A stretch of DNA of 10,085 nt from Aquirhabdus sp. (GTDB lineage Bacteria; Pseudomonadota; Gammaproteobacteria; Pseudomonadales; Moraxellaceae): contig JASLFQ010000134.1 of the NCBI GenBank assembly GCA_030150595.1, positions 1 to 10,085 of the forward strand. The letters run 5' to 3'. Of the stretch, positions 1-7,103 are shown in pieces. The first letter of the stretch is position 1; each line of letters starts with the position of its first letter. Both the position numbers and the translations under genes were made by a program. The notes beneath the pieces were generated by a model that was not told where the DNA came from, searched no databases, and was given only the letters and a program-made list of their open reading frames with translations.

Positions 1-746
1 TAACCCCAGCCGATGCGATGACTGAAGTGAAGCAGTATTTTGGACAAATTCCTAAGCGTCCTGTACCAGCACGCCCTGATGTCGATGAATTTTTGCATAC
101 AGGTGAACGCAGCATGACGATCCATGCAGCAGTTCAGGTGCCGACTGTATTTTTAGCATGGAATGTTCCATCGCTGACGACCGCGGAGAAACCAGATGAT
201 GCCTATGCGCTCAGTTTAGCCAGTGAAGTATTAGATGGTGGACTTTCTGCACGGTTAGAAACGCGTCTTGTCCGTGAAAAACAATTGCTCGCGGGAGTCA
301 GTTCAAACTATGACTTATTTGGACGCGGTGGTAGCTTATTTACCGTCTCAGCCGTTCCTGCACAAGGTCATACATTAGAAGAAGCACGCACAGCGATTTT
401 ACAAGAAATAGAAAAACTCAAAACCGATCCCATCACACCTGATGAATTCGCCCGCGTCAAAATCAATCAACGCGCAGGCATGACTTTTAATCAAGACAGC
501 ATCACGGGTCAAGCCCAGCTGATTGGCGCACTCGAAGTGTCTAATCTCAGCTATAAACTTGCCGATGAATTTCCTGAAAAATTAAACGCGCTTTCAGTGC
601 AAACGGTACAAGATGCGGCTAAACGCTATTTAACAATAGATAGTTTATCAACGCTGTATCTGGAGCCCCTTTCGTCCGAGCCTACGACAACCAAACCTCG
701 GCAAGAAAAAAATAATAAAAATAGTCCAGCGGAGACCAGCAAATGA
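1..746 (+). CDS. M16 family (pitrilysin/insulinase-like) peptidase, C-terminal part; 5' end outside window
   Basis: This is the C-terminal part of an M16 zinc-peptidase-like protein; the reading frame is open to the left edge (codons start at base 3, reading T-P-A-D-A before the first visible Met at 18). About 247 residues are visible. They match the non-catalytic C-terminal M16 domain: a glycine-rich LDGGLSARL segment, then the LVREKQLLAGVSSNYD stretch, whose Arg and Tyr correspond to the family's conserved R/Y substrate-binding pair. The HxxEH zinc motif would lie upstream, so catalysis cannot be judged here. Its stop overlaps the next gene's start by four bases (ATGA), so the two are probably translationally coupled. 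In such bacterial pairs one partner usually carries the zinc site and the other does not. Since the second gene lacks it, this one is probably the catalytic partner (inference). The last 20 or so residues are polar and rich in Lys and Asn. Confidence 0.9.
   Translation, partial: TPADAMTEVKQYFGQIPKRPVPARPDVDEFLHTGERSMTIHAAVQVPTVFLAWNVPSLTTAEKPDDAYALSLASEVLDGGLSARLETRLVREKQLLAGVSSNYDLFGRGGSLFTVSAVPAQGHTLEEARTAILQEIEKLKTDPITPDEFARVKINQRAGMTFNQDSITGQAQLIGALEVSNLSYKLADEFPEKLNALSVQTVQDAAKRYLTIDSLSTLYLEPLSSEPTTTKPRQEKNNKNSPAETSK
731..734 (+). promoter_or_regulatory. Ribosome binding site (GGAG) of the second M16 gene
   Basis: GGAG lies eight bases upstream of the ATG at 743, inside the 3' end of the preceding gene. 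It fixes the start of the second gene and supports translational coupling through the ATGA overlap. Confidence 0.7.
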
Positions 747-2233
747 AAATTGTATTCAACCACTTAACATTCACGCTCTCTTTTCTTGTTGTCAGCATCG
801 CTGCATCAATGCTCGTCCACGCTGAACCGCACCCAAGCAGCACACCATCGTCCGTGGAAATTACAGCGCTCAAGCAACTCAATAGTTTAAAGAAACCAGT
901 CAGCGTGAGCCAATTACGCACACCAGCCGTTCACGAGTTCAAGACTAGCAGCGGAACACTCGTGTTATTTGTCGAAGCACCTGAACTGCCGATTGTTGAT
1001 ATTAAATTGGTATTTGATGCGGGTTCTGCACGCGATGGAGAGCTTAAAGCTGGTCAATATGGACTCGCGTCCCTCACCTCTCAACTGCTTGCTGAAGGTA
1101 CATCCACACAGACGACAGATCAAATTTCTGCAAACTTTGAACGCCTCGGCGCGCAATTCGGCTCGGCAGCTTATCGCGATATGTTTACGGTCAATTTACG
1201 AACCTTATCAGACAGCGATTTATTAAATCCTGCTGTTGACCAACTGCTCTCGATTTTAAAAGACGCGCAAATTCCACAAGCCAGCTACGACCGCATCATG
1301 CAACAAAATCGCATTGGGCTCGCTCAACAAAAAGATTCTCCCGCGACCACGGCCAATATACGCTTTTGGCAAGAGCTGTATGGCAAGCATCCTTACGCAG
1401 AACCAAGCACAGGAACACTCGCCAGCATTGATCAAATCAAACCTGCGGATATTCGCAAGTTTAAGGACACTTATCTCGTTGCACACAATCTGAATATTGC
1501 TATCGCTGGACAAATGAGTTTGGCACAAGCACAAGCGCTAGCAGAACGCATTACGCAAAGTCTTCCACAAGGGCAACATGCTCGTGCCCTACCTACACCT
1601 GATGCAACGACTGCACGTACGGTTTACGTGCCATTTGATTCAACACAGACTCACGTCATCATGGGACAAATCGGTGTGACGCGCAACAATCCAGACTTAC
1701 CCGCCCTCACGGTCGGGAATGAAGTATTTGGCGGTGGAGATTTTAGCGCTATCCTGATGCAAGAACTTCGGGTCAAGCGTGGACTCACTTATGGCGCTTA
1801 TAGCGGCTTTAGCGCAATGCGCAGCAATGGGCCGTTTGTGATTAACTACTCAACGCGCAGCGACCAAACGGATGAAAGTCTTAAAGTTGCACGACAAACA
1901 TTACGTGACTATATTCAGAAGGGCGTGAACCTGAAAACTCTTGATGAAGCCAAAACAGGCATCCTGAATAGTTACCCACTTTCATTGAGTAGCAACCAGA
2001 ACGTCCTTTCGTTTCTAGCCACCATGGGATTCTATGGCTTGCCTAACAGTTATATGGCCGACTATCCAAAACAAATTGAAGCTGTCACACCTGAAGCCGC
2101 ACATCAGGCATTTGCACGCTACGTGAATCCAGATGCAATGCTTGCAGTTGTCTTGGGTAAAGAAAAGCCTAAAGCAGATGATAATCCATCCTCCGCGACT
2201 CTACCTGAACAGACAAAAAAACCAGCGCAATAA
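743..2233 (+). CDS. Exported M16 family peptidase-like protein lacking the HxxEH zinc motif
   Basis: The 496-residue protein starts with a signal peptide (hydrophobic residues 8-24, likely cleavage after VHA at 27), so it should act in the periplasm. Two M16 domains follow. At 107-119, where active members have HxxEH, the sequence reads GLASLTSQLLAEG, with Ser, Ser and Gln replacing the two His and the Glu. The C-terminal domain keeps the glycine-rich GGGDFSAILMQELR segment (330-343) and RGLTYGAYS (346-354) with the R/Y pair. This pattern is typical of the non-catalytic subunit of two-gene M16 peptidases related to mitochondrial processing peptidase. The ATG at 743 overlaps the upstream stop, and GGAG at 731-734 sits eight bases before it. 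The C-terminus is a Lys/Pro/Ser-rich tail. The substrate is unknown. The family assignment is firm; inactivity and partnership with the upstream gene are inferences. Confidence 0.92.
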   Translation: MKIVFNHLTFTLSFLVVSIAASMLVHAEPHPSSTPSSVEITALKQLNSLKKPVSVSQLRTPAVHEFKTSSGTLVLFVEAPELPIVDIKLVFDAGSARDGELKAGQYGLASLTSQLLAEGTSTQTTDQISANFERLGAQFGSAAYRDMFTVNLRTLSDSDLLNPAVDQLLSILKDAQIPQASYDRIMQQNRIGLAQQKDSPATTANIRFWQELYGKHPYAEPSTGTLASIDQIKPADIRKFKDTYLVAHNLNIAIAGQMSLAQAQALAERITQSLPQGQHARALPTPDATTARTVYVPFDSTQTHVIMGQIGVTRNNPDLPALTVGNEVFGGGDFSAILMQELRVKRGLTYGAYSGFSAMRSNGPFVINYSTRSDQTDESLKVARQTLRDYIQKGVNLKTLDEAKTGILNSYPLSLSSNQNVLSFLATMGFYGLPNSYMADYPKQIEAVTPEAAHQAFARYVNPDAMLAVVLGKEKPKADDNPSSATLPEQTKKPAQ

Positions 2234-2246
2234 TCACGGAGACAAG

Positions 2247-2273
2247 CTTATACGGCAACAATTGCCGTATAAG
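2247..2273. repeat. Perfect 12-bp inverted repeat (hairpin) after the M16 pair
   Basis: Left arm 2247-2258 (CTTATACGGCAA) and right arm 2262-2273 are exact reverse complements around a CAA loop. It lies 13 bases after the stop of the second M16 gene and about 40 bases before the HEPN gene. No T-run follows, so it is not a classical intrinsic terminator. It could protect the 3' end of the M16 mRNA, help a factor-dependent stop, or be a binding site for a dimeric regulator. Confidence 0.6.
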
Positions 2274-2313
2274 ATCAGTAGGGACAATTACGTTTAAAAC
2301 TAGGCAATTAAAA

Positions 2314-3456
2314 ATGGACAATAAACAAAAAGAACCTCAAAAGTTCATAATAAATAAAGCTTGGTTCGAGAATGAATTTAGCCAGTGCGGAGATATTCCT
2401 TTCACACCCACCAAATGTTTATTGTTTTCGATGCCACTTCCTTTTCAACTTCCAGTAAAAGATGGAACCATTTTCTCAGCACTGTGTAATCAGAATGCGA
2501 CAGTTTTTGCATTCAATAAATACGAAGTAAAAACTCCAATGCCATACACAATGGATAAAGGATCTGAAAGAACATTTCTGAAAACAAGAGTTGAATTCGG
2601 AATTATTGTTTCCAAGGATAGTAAAGTTAACGATGTTTTAAAAATCAGCGAACTTAAAAGAGAGCTATTTCATTCTGTATATGAACATTGTGTACATCTA
2701 ATCAATCGACTAAATAATATTCTTTATTCATACAGAATGCTGGTGGAAGATAGTAAAGTCTATTCAGTTAATTTAGAGCAATCTTTTCTTATTCATTTAT
2801 CCGTAATTAATTTACCAGATTGGAACATTATTGATCAGGGACCTTTTATTGTTAATCGCAACCCATCGAACTATGAAGATATTATATTCAATTTATCTGA
2901 AGAAGCTACACTTGCCGTACGTAATCTAGGTTTTGAGATTAGTTTTAATCCAGGAAAATTCACTTCTGCAATTCAATTTTTTGCTGATGCTCGTAGACAC
3001 CTACATAGAGGGGAGTATAGAGAGACACTGATATATTTAGGATTGTGCTCAGAAGCATACCTAAATGGAATTTATTATCACATTTTGGCTGTTGATGGAA
3101 AATCAGAAAATGAAATTGCCGATGCGTTTGATTCAACCCCTTTTATGTCAAGAATTAAAAAGACATTAAGTCAAAGAGTTGGCGGCGATTGGAGTCTCGA
3201 CAATGAGCTTAGTGTAGTTTCATCGTGGAATATTAACGTATACAAAATTCGTGGAAGAGTTGTTCATGGTGGCTATTTCCCTAACGCTAAAGAAGCATGG
3301 AGCGCATTCAAAGCTGTTTCAGAATTAGATAAATTTCTCAGAGAAAACCTCAGAAAAAAGAAATCAGCCATGCCGCAGGCAATATTAGAGCTGGAATTAC
3401 TGCCAGAATTATTTGTAGTTGGAAAGGAAGAAGTGCCGAATTTCGATGTTAGTTAA
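2314..3456 (+). CDS. Protein of unknown function with a C-terminal HEPN-like (Apea-type) domain
   Basis: I do not recognise the 380-residue protein as a named family member. Residues 1-210 show no domain I can name. They contain no signal peptide or membrane segment, so the protein should be cytosolic. Residues 215-346 look like an all-alpha HEPN domain: helices around ADARRHLHRGEYRETLIYLG (225-244), then VYKIRGRVVHGG (309-320), where R313-x4-H318 fits the R-x4-6-H catalytic motif of HEPN RNases. The tract most resembles the Apea-like HEPN group. HEPN proteins are often toxins or abortive-infection effectors that cut RNA; a defence role here is inference. The gene is visibly more AT-rich than its neighbours and uses AGA for Arg often, where they use mostly CGN, suggesting transfer. 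The ATG at 2314 has only a weak TAGG (2301-2304) ahead. It stands alone, with no antitoxin-like partner next to it. Confidence 0.8.
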   Translation: MDNKQKEPQKFIINKAWFENEFSQCGDIPFTPTKCLLFSMPLPFQLPVKDGTIFSALCNQNATVFAFNKYEVKTPMPYTMDKGSERTFLKTRVEFGIIVSKDSKVNDVLKISELKRELFHSVYEHCVHLINRLNNILYSYRMLVEDSKVYSVNLEQSFLIHLSVINLPDWNIIDQGPFIVNRNPSNYEDIIFNLSEEATLAVRNLGFEISFNPGKFTSAIQFFADARRHLHRGEYRETLIYLGLCSEAYLNGIYYHILAVDGKSENEIADAFDSTPFMSRIKKTLSQRVGGDWSLDNELSVVSSWNINVYKIRGRVVHGGYFPNAKEAWSAFKAVSELDKFLRENLRKKKSAMPQAILELELLPELFVVGKEEVPNFDVS

Positions 3457-3506
3457 TATTGCGGAATAGCCAAAACTTATTATTTTTAGATATAAAACAA
3501 GAATCT

Positions 3507-3622
<116 letters not shown>

Positions 3623-3632
3623 TGAGCGAGCA

Positions 3633-3660
3633 AGTATAGCGAAATCAGCGATGTTTACAA
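3633..3660 (-). promoter_or_regulatory. Predicted sigma-70 promoter of ffs
   Basis: On the reverse strand a -35-like TTGTAA (3655-3660) and a -10 TATACT (3633-3638) are separated by 16 bases. The -10 ends about ten bases before the inferred 5' end of the SRP RNA. A GC-containing discriminator (GCTCGC) follows, as is common at stable-RNA promoters. Confidence 0.6.
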
Positions 3661-3901
3661 GACGGTTTCTCATATTTTTCAAAAATTAAGTTTTGGGTTG
3701 TACTAGATAAAGTTAAATCGCGCCCCCATCACTAAACATGTAGATACAAGAATCTAACTATTCTGGTTGCAGGTCTACGCGATTGTTAGGCAATTTTGTC
3801 ATCAAAATGTCTATAAAATGCGCTATGGTTTATTCAAATATTCCCCTATGAGATTTTTTATTCGGCGCGTCATCTCAACCAATCATTGAGTATCAATCCT
3901 C

Positions 3902-4999
3902 ATGCTAAAGTCAGCCATGTCAAACTTCGCAATTGAAACCTCCGAAACCAAATCAACCACAACCCAAGAACTCTCCAAGAAAACTACCATACTCCCCACG
4001 ACAACGGGACTCAGTGAGGGTTGGTTTGTGCCAGCATTTGAGCGTCCAGATGTCCCTCATGCAACAGCCACGCGATTTCGTCATCCATGGCCTGTGCCCA
4101 AACGCGGCATGACCGTCGCCGAATGGCTCATCAACCGCCGCAAAGCCGCATGGCCTGTTTGGGAAGAAAATATTCCTGTCGCGACATTACCTCAAGCCCG
4201 CCCCGATGCACCGATCACGGACTGGAAAGTTTGGTTTGTCGGTCACGCGACAGTCTTGGTTCAAATCGGCCCATACAACTTCTTAACGGATCCTGTTTGG
4301 GGCATGCGTGCCAGTCCTGCATCATTTGTTGGGCCAAAACGTGTACGTCCAGCTGGAATCGCATTAGAAGATTTACCAACCATTGACGCTGTATTACTAA
4401 GCCATAATCATTATGATCATTTGGATAAGGTTTCTCTCAACTGGCTATATGCCCGTGATCGAATGCCTATTTACTCTGGTCTCGGCAATGGTCAATATTT
4501 ACAGCCACAAATGCGTGTCATCGAACTAGATTGGTGGGAATCAATCGACTTTCACAAAGATGATCGGCTTAAAATTGTTTTCACGCCTGCACAGCACTTT
4601 TCAGGGCGTGGCTTAAAAGACAGTAATATGGCCTTATGGGGCGGCGTGTCCGTGCTTACACCAGATGATCATATGTTCTTTGCTGGCGATACAGGATATG
4701 CGAAGCATTTTACCGAAATTCGCGAACGACTTGGCGCGCCACGTCTAGCACTCCTGCCGATTGGCGCTTATGAACCACGCGCCGTGATGCACGCAATGCA
4801 TATGAATCCCACAGATGCAGTGCAAGCCCATCAAGACTTACAAGCCACTCAATCACTTGCCATTCATCACCGTACATTCCAACTCACGGATGAAGCGATG
4901 AATCAGCCTTTATTAGATCTTGCCAGTGCACTGAGCCGCGCAAAGCTGCCTGCTCAAGTATTTGCAACGCCAACGGAAGGTCAAATGGTATTGGCATAG
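3902..4999 (+). CDS. Metallo-beta-lactamase-fold hydrolase, NAPE-PLD/RomA-like
   Basis: The 365-residue protein has the metallo-beta-lactamase fold. WFVGHATVLVQIGPYNFLTD (111-130) is the first strand pair. SHNHYDHLD (167-175) gives the HxHxDH zinc ligands H168, H170, D172 and H173. Further likely ligands are H232 (AQHFSGR), D263 (AGDTGY) and H322 (AIHHRTF). This layout, with PVWGMRASP after the first strands, matches the group containing NAPE-hydrolysing phospholipase D and the enterobacterial protein named RomA. A phosphodiesterase acting on a lipid-like substrate is plausible but not shown. There is no signal peptide, so it is probably cytosolic. The first ATG (3902) is used; the ATG at 3917 is an alternative, as neither has a clear ribosome site. 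The gene is flanked by long non-coding stretches and appears monocistronic. I found no convincing promoter in 3661-3901. Confidence 0.88.
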   Translation: MLKSAMSNFAIETSETKSTTTQELSKKTTILPTTTGLSEGWFVPAFERPDVPHATATRFRHPWPVPKRGMTVAEWLINRRKAAWPVWEENIPVATLPQARPDAPITDWKVWFVGHATVLVQIGPYNFLTDPVWGMRASPASFVGPKRVRPAGIALEDLPTIDAVLLSHNHYDHLDKVSLNWLYARDRMPIYSGLGNGQYLQPQMRVIELDWWESIDFHKDDRLKIVFTPAQHFSGRGLKDSNMALWGGVSVLTPDDHMFFAGDTGYAKHFTEIRERLGAPRLALLPIGAYEPRAVMHAMHMNPTDAVQAHQDLQATQSLAIHHRTFQLTDEAMNQPLLDLASALSRAKLPAQVFATPTEGQMVLA

Positions 5000-5078
5000 T
5001 CCCAAATACAAAAAAACCGTCGAATATAAAAAATAATACTTTTATAACGACATGCAACGATAGACCGAGATATGATAT

Positions 5079-5124
5079 TCGGCGACTAGCACCTGATGAT
5101 TTGAAATAAGGTGCCAGTCGCCGA
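5079..5124 (+). terminator. Long inverted repeat, possible terminator of the MBL-fold gene
   Basis: Arms of 16 bases, 5079-5094 (TCGGCGACTAGCACCT) and 5109-5124, are complementary with one A-C mismatch around a 14-base loop. A T-rich tract (5128-5134 and beyond) begins a few bases after the stem, and the element lies 80 bases after the upstream stop. The delayed T-run and large loop make it a weak intrinsic terminator candidate; it may instead be a repeat element or operator. Confidence 0.45.
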
Positions 5125-5187
5125 GGCTATTTTTAATTTAATAACACTTTATTTAATATCATGCTTGAGTGCCTACCTGCTTGGATT

Positions 5188-5190
5188 GGA
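5188..5190 (+). promoter_or_regulatory. Ribosome binding site deciding the cpoB-like start
   Basis: A GGA core within TTGGATTGGA lies eight bases before the ATG at 5199. This favours that start over an upstream GTG at 5169 and an internal ATG at 5232. Confidence 0.5.
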
Positions 5191-5198
5191 TTTTAACT

Positions 5199-6224
5199 AT
5201 GCAAAACACTACACGGAAAACTACACAATTCATGTCACCACTCACCCAACCTCTACTTACGACATATCTTGGCGTATCTCGCGTTGGTCTAACGAGCCTT
5301 AGCTTGGCAATGATTTTGAGCTTGTCTGCCCATGCTGACATTCCTGTCGAATCACGTCCACTATCTCAACCAGCTGCACCAGTCATCAGCACAGATAGCG
5401 ACCAAACATCACAACTATGGCTACTCACACAAAAAGTTCAAAAACTTGAAGAAGAAGTTCGTAATCTGCGTGGCAAAGTTGAAAGCCATGACAACGATAT
5501 TGATCAATTGCAAAAAGATGCTAAAAACCACTTTGTCGACTTTGATCAACGTCTGGGACAAGTGCAAGATGACGTCAAGAAATTAAATGGCACTGCAACC
5601 CCGCCAGCATCAAGCGACACAACAGCACCACAATCATCAAATACTGTAGCACCCAATGCAACAAGCAATACAACCGCTCCAGCAGGTGACGAAGCCGACA
5701 AAGTCGCCTATATTGCTGCTTATGAAGCCTATAAAACAGGCGGTGCCGCACAAGCAATTGTTCCTATGAAGAAATTCATCACCGACTACCCACAAAGCCA
5801 ATTTGTACCGAATGCTTACTATTGGCTTGGCGAATTCAATCTCGCTGTAACGCCACCAAACTTTGCAGCAGCTTCTGCAAACTTCAAAATTGTCATGAAT
5901 CAATATCCAAAAACTGCCAAAGCAGCAGCTGCTACCTATCGCTTAGCAACACTTGCTGATGTAGATCAACATCAAGCGACGGCAATTACTTTAATGAAAA
6001 CATTAGTGAAAAATTATCCTGGCACACAAGAAGCTGGCTTTGCAACTGACTATTTAAAATCTCATCCAACAGCTGCTGTAGATAAAAAATCAGAAAAAAC
6101 CGAGATAAAGAAAACTGAGAAAGCTGACAAGACACAATCACATAAAGCGGAAGCAACAGAAAAACACAAGAAGCCAGTAAAAAAAGTGAAAGACTCTGAT
6201 AGCGACGATGATGCCAATACCTAA
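5199..6224 (+). CDS. cpoB: CpoB/YbgF-like periplasmic TPR protein with a charged C-terminal tail
   Basis: The 341-residue protein has a signal peptide with a long N-region (hydrophobic stretch about 31-43, cleavage after AHA at 46). A coiled coil follows at about 70-130 (QKVQKLEEEVRNLRGKVES and onward), the trimerisation part of YbgF. A Thr/Ser/Ala/Pro linker (131-164) leads to TPR-type repeats (167-290), with YIAAYEAYKTGGAAQAI and NAYYWLGEFNLA typical of the family. CpoB works in the periplasm with Tol-Pal and PBP1B to couple peptidoglycan synthesis to outer-membrane constriction. Unusually, residues 292-341 form an added Lys/Glu-rich tail ending in an Asp/Ser cluster, absent from the E. coli protein. 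No tolQRAB or pal gene is next to it here, unlike in many gamma-proteobacteria. The family call is good; a distinct role for this copy cannot be excluded. Confidence 0.82.
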   Translation: MQNTTRKTTQFMSPLTQPLLTTYLGVSRVGLTSLSLAMILSLSAHADIPVESRPLSQPAAPVISTDSDQTSQLWLLTQKVQKLEEEVRNLRGKVESHDNDIDQLQKDAKNHFVDFDQRLGQVQDDVKKLNGTATPPASSDTTAPQSSNTVAPNATSNTTAPAGDEADKVAYIAAYEAYKTGGAAQAIVPMKKFITDYPQSQFVPNAYYWLGEFNLAVTPPNFAAASANFKIVMNQYPKTAKAAAATYRLATLADVDQHQATAITLMKTLVKNYPGTQEAGFATDYLKSHPTAAVDKKSEKTEIKKTEKADKTQSHKAEATEKHKKPVKKVKDSDSDDDANT

Positions 6225-6282
6225 GAGTCTGAGTAGGTTGAGCACATCTATTCTCCAGCGACTTCACTCTGAGAACATGAAT

Positions 6283-7029
6283 ATGCCTGCAAATACAGCT
6301 TTTTTAAATGATAGGAAAACTCTACTTCGTCAAAAGCGACTATCGATAGTCGCTTTAACTTTGACAACTTTATTCATCAGCGTACCATCATTTGCAGAAA
6401 ATCAAGAACATCGGATTATCACGCTCCAAGCTGAAACTAGCCGTGAAGTACAAAATGATCAAATGCAAGCCACCTTATATACAGAGCTGAATAACGCAAG
6501 CCCGACAGTTCTGGCGAAAGAAACCGCACAAATCATCAATCACGCGATGGATTTAGCCAAAGCCTACCCGACTGTCCATGTGAATAATGGTGCTCAAAAC
6601 ACTTATCCAATTTATGGTGAGAAGAATAAACTCACGGGCTGGCGTAGCCGCGCTGAGATTCAACTCAAAACATCTGACTTTAAAGCAGGCAGTGAGTTAA
6701 TCGCACAATTGCAAACAAATATGCAATTAGATGGTGTCAATTTTTCAGTATCGAATGAACAACGTTTTAAAGTTGAAAATGAACTGCTCACTGAAATCAC
6801 AAAAATTTTTCGTGATCGTGCAACTAAACTCCAGGATGCTTGGGGCGCAAGCAAATACGAACTCGTCAACATGAATATCAATAGCAGCAGCGATGAACCA
6901 CGCCCTTATCCAATGATGATGCGTGCAGCTAAGTTTGATGCAGGAAGTGACGCTGTCCCCGCACAGACAGTGCAAAGTGGGAATAGCCGCGTACGCATTA
7001 CAGCAAACGGTAGCATTCAACTCCAATAA
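6283..7029 (+). CDS. Exported SIMPL-domain (DUF541, YggE-like) protein
   Basis: From the ATG at 6283 the protein has 248 residues. It carries a signal peptide: a basic N-region with RKTLLRQKR, a hydrophobic core IVALTLTTLFISV, and likely cleavage after SFA at 38. The mature part is one SIMPL domain: an N-terminal strand EHRIITLQAETSREV, alternating helices and strands, and the late helix EITKIFRDRATKLQDAWGA that the family uses before its last strands. E. coli YggE, of this family, is linked to oxidative-stress tolerance; the molecular function is unknown. TGAGAA (6270-6275) sits seven bases before this ATG, which decides the start. The ATGs at 6277 and 6208 are alternatives; the latter overlaps the end of the cpoB-like gene and pushes an extra stretch ahead of the signal peptide. 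The 58-base gap suggests co-transcription with cpoB. A terminator follows at 7057. Confidence 0.83.
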   Translation: MPANTAFLNDRKTLLRQKRLSIVALTLTTLFISVPSFAENQEHRIITLQAETSREVQNDQMQATLYTELNNASPTVLAKETAQIINHAMDLAKAYPTVHVNNGAQNTYPIYGEKNKLTGWRSRAEIQLKTSDFKAGSELIAQLQTNMQLDGVNFSVSNEQRFKVENELLTEITKIFRDRATKLQDAWGASKYELVNMNINSSSDEPRPYPMMMRAAKFDAGSDAVPAQTVQSGNSRVRITANGSIQLQ

Positions 7030-7056
7030 CAACGGCAGCCTTTGATCAAAGATAAC

Positions 7057-7089
7057 AAAAAAGCCCGAATCTTAGATCCGGGCTTTTTT
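7057..7089. terminator. Bidirectional intrinsic terminator
   Basis: AAAAAAGCCCGAATC (7057-7071) pairs with 7075-7089 around a TTA loop, with a single A-C mismatch. The GC-rich part is GCCCG/CGGGC, with six T after it on the plus strand and six T after it on the minus strand (the A run). It lies between the convergent SIMPL gene and lpxA and should stop transcription from both sides. Confidence 0.92.
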
Positions 7090-7103
7090 GTATTTCATGA
7101 TTC

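Noticed and set aside
2234..2313. Possible attachment-site copy of the ffs 3' end on the far side of the HEPN gene
   Set aside because: I compared the ffs 3' sequence with this stretch and saw no shared run long enough to be a direct repeat; no integrase is present.
3849..3877. Short TGAGAT/ATCTCA inverted repeat before the MBL-fold gene
   Set aside because: Six-base arms around a long loop are expected by chance in a window of this size, and it aligns with no promoter element.
5019..5051. AT-rich hairpin (GTCG...CGAC with TATAAAA/TTTTATA) after the MBL-fold gene
   Set aside because: The stem is weak, interrupted and mostly A-T, with no T-run after it; the 5079-5124 repeat is a better transcript-end candidate.
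5169..5198. GTG start extending the CpoB-like protein by ten residues
   Set aside because: No better ribosome site is seen before it, and the added residues do not improve the signal peptide; the ATG at 5199 has GGA at good spacing.
6208..6282. Upstream ATG for the SIMPL gene, overlapping the end of the cpoB-like gene
   Set aside because: It would place about 25 extra residues before an already long signal-peptide N-region, and the TGAGAA site fits the ATG at 6283 better.
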